Source: Salinimicrobium sp035607535 (GTDB taxonomy: Bacteria; Bacteroidota; Bacteroidia; Flavobacteriales; Flavobacteriaceae). From it: DNA of 64,000 nucleotides. The stretch's first letter is position 1. Each line of letters opens with the position of its first letter. Positions 63,627 through 64,000 of the stretch are shown in pieces. Under the pieces are notes generated by a model that saw only the letters and a list, made by a program, of their open reading frames with translations, searched no databases and had not been told where the DNA came from. The position numbers and the translations under genes were made by a program. Location of the stretch: NCBI RefSeq assembly GCF_035607535.1, contig NZ_JAYDZX010000010.1, forward strand, positions 100,066-164,065, read 5' to 3'.

Positions 63627-63658
63627 TTGCGGGGGGTTGAAAAAAGGTTGTACATTTG
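63627..63658 (+). promoter_or_regulatory. rRNA promoter P4
   Basis: TACATTTG at 63651-63658, with TTG at 63627-63629, 21 bp upstream. The 30 bases 63647-63676 match 63327-63356 at P1 with a single change. Confidence 0.78.
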
Positions 63659-63783
63659 CAGCCGCTTTGAGAGAGCAAAAGTTCAAAAATTTTACTGATT
63701 AGAAATCCCGGGCGGGGCACAGGTAGAAAAGGTTCAACTCCTTTTATTTCAACAAGACGATCCTTCCAATAATACGGAATGAT

Positions 63784-63823
63784 CCTCTCCTTTCCAAGGG
63801 GAGGTGCCGAAGGCGGAGGGGTT
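63784..63823. repeat. GC-rich hairpin repeat in the rRNA leader
   Basis: CCTCTCCTT (63784-63792) pairs with AAGGGGAGG (63796-63804) over a 3-base loop, followed by TGCCGAAGGCGGAGGGGTTT. It lies between the promoters and the 16S gene, so it would be transcribed as part of the leader. Confidence 0.6.
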
Positions 63824-63980
63824 TGAGTTCATTGACATATTGAATTGACAGCGCGTATGTTGTTTTCATTAACAACAAATGCAAAATAAGAATTAAGACT
63901 AGAAAACGTCTTTGAGCTTTTTGACTGGAAACAGTTAAGAAAGGAATTCCTTTAGTAGTTGTAAAATTATTTAAGATTTA

Positions 63981-64000
63981 ACGATGAAGAGTTTGATCCT
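63981..64000 (+). rRNA. rrs: 16S ribosomal RNA, 5' end only
   Basis: The last bases contain GATGAAGAGTTTGATCCT, the conserved 5' end of bacterial 16S rRNA (site of the 27F primer region). The gene is cut by the window edge after 20 bases. The leader of about 320 bases upstream starts at four tandem promoters. The exact mature 5' end is an estimate. Confidence 0.95.

Noticed and set aside
63292..63720. 142-codon minus-strand open frame in the rRNA promoter region
   Set aside because: It is antisense to four tandem promoters; its repeated segments merely reflect the repeated promoter sequences.
1..64000. tRNA genes, insertion sequences, prophage or defence genes
   Set aside because: No cloverleaf-like sequence was noticed in the gaps, and no transposase, integrase, restriction or toxin-antitoxin proteins were recognised.

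Overview
The window is from a Gram-negative Bacteroidetes bacterium, almost certainly family Flavobacteriaceae. The evidence is a type IX secretion substrate with a type B C-terminal sorting domain next to a PorP/SprF-like protein, a SusC/SusD pair, an XrtF exosortase pair, a mevalonate-pathway locus, LpxB and several lipoproteins. Promoters follow the Bacteroidetes -7 consensus TAnnTTTG instead of a sigma70 -10 box. I cannot fix the genus from sequence alone; the gene order looks like the Gramella/Salegentibacter/Salinimicrobium group (inference). The window is densely coding and chromosomal. I saw no transposase, integrase, CRISPR array or tRNA gene. The last 20 bases are the start of a 16S rRNA gene.

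Layout. 1-4.7 kb: the tail of a CorC/HlyC-like gene, a SurA/PpiD-type periplasmic foldase, then (minus strand) HMG-CoA reductase and a GHMP kinase. 4.8-11 kb: a peptide-use operon (S9 dipeptidyl peptidase and two POT transporters, joined by 1-base stop/start overlaps), then a thioredoxin-like protein. 11-15.9 kb (minus): surE, a small membrane protein, lpxB, an NlpC/P60 lipoprotein and comEC. 16-18.2 kb: the periplasmic protease Prc. 18.6-25.7 kb (minus): purH-mreB-mreC-mreD-mrdA-rodA, the rod-shape elongasome cluster. 25.8-28.8 kb: an FtsX/MacB-type permease, a free methionine sulfoxide reductase and the exosortase XrtF pair.

28.9-41.8 kb is the most distinctive region, a one-directional copper-handling island. 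It holds a small HYC_CC_PP-type exported protein, a CusA-type RND pump with two insertions, its outer membrane channel and adaptor, a DUF3347 lipoprotein, a regulator that joins an HMA-like domain to an AraC DNA-binding domain, and a 1432-residue copper P-type ATPase. The ATPase has six HMA domains separated by seven copies of an exactly 81-bp in-frame unit bounded by 15-bp inverted repeats. Together these genes would bind copper in the periplasm and cytosol, pump it out, and sense it.

41.9-47.5 kb: a DUF5117-type zinc metalloprotease lipoprotein (minus), then the type IX secretion pair. 47.6-53.4 kb: lysS, a 53-residue YqaE/Pmp3 protein, lipB, a large lipoprotein and rnhB. 53.8-62.8 kb: a SusC/SusD/lipoprotein operon with a clear terminator, an arylsulfotransferase-like lipoprotein and a Porin_10-type outer membrane protein. 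62.8-64 kb: a non-coding run of repeat elements, four tandem TAnnTTTG promoters, an rRNA leader and the start of 16S rRNA.
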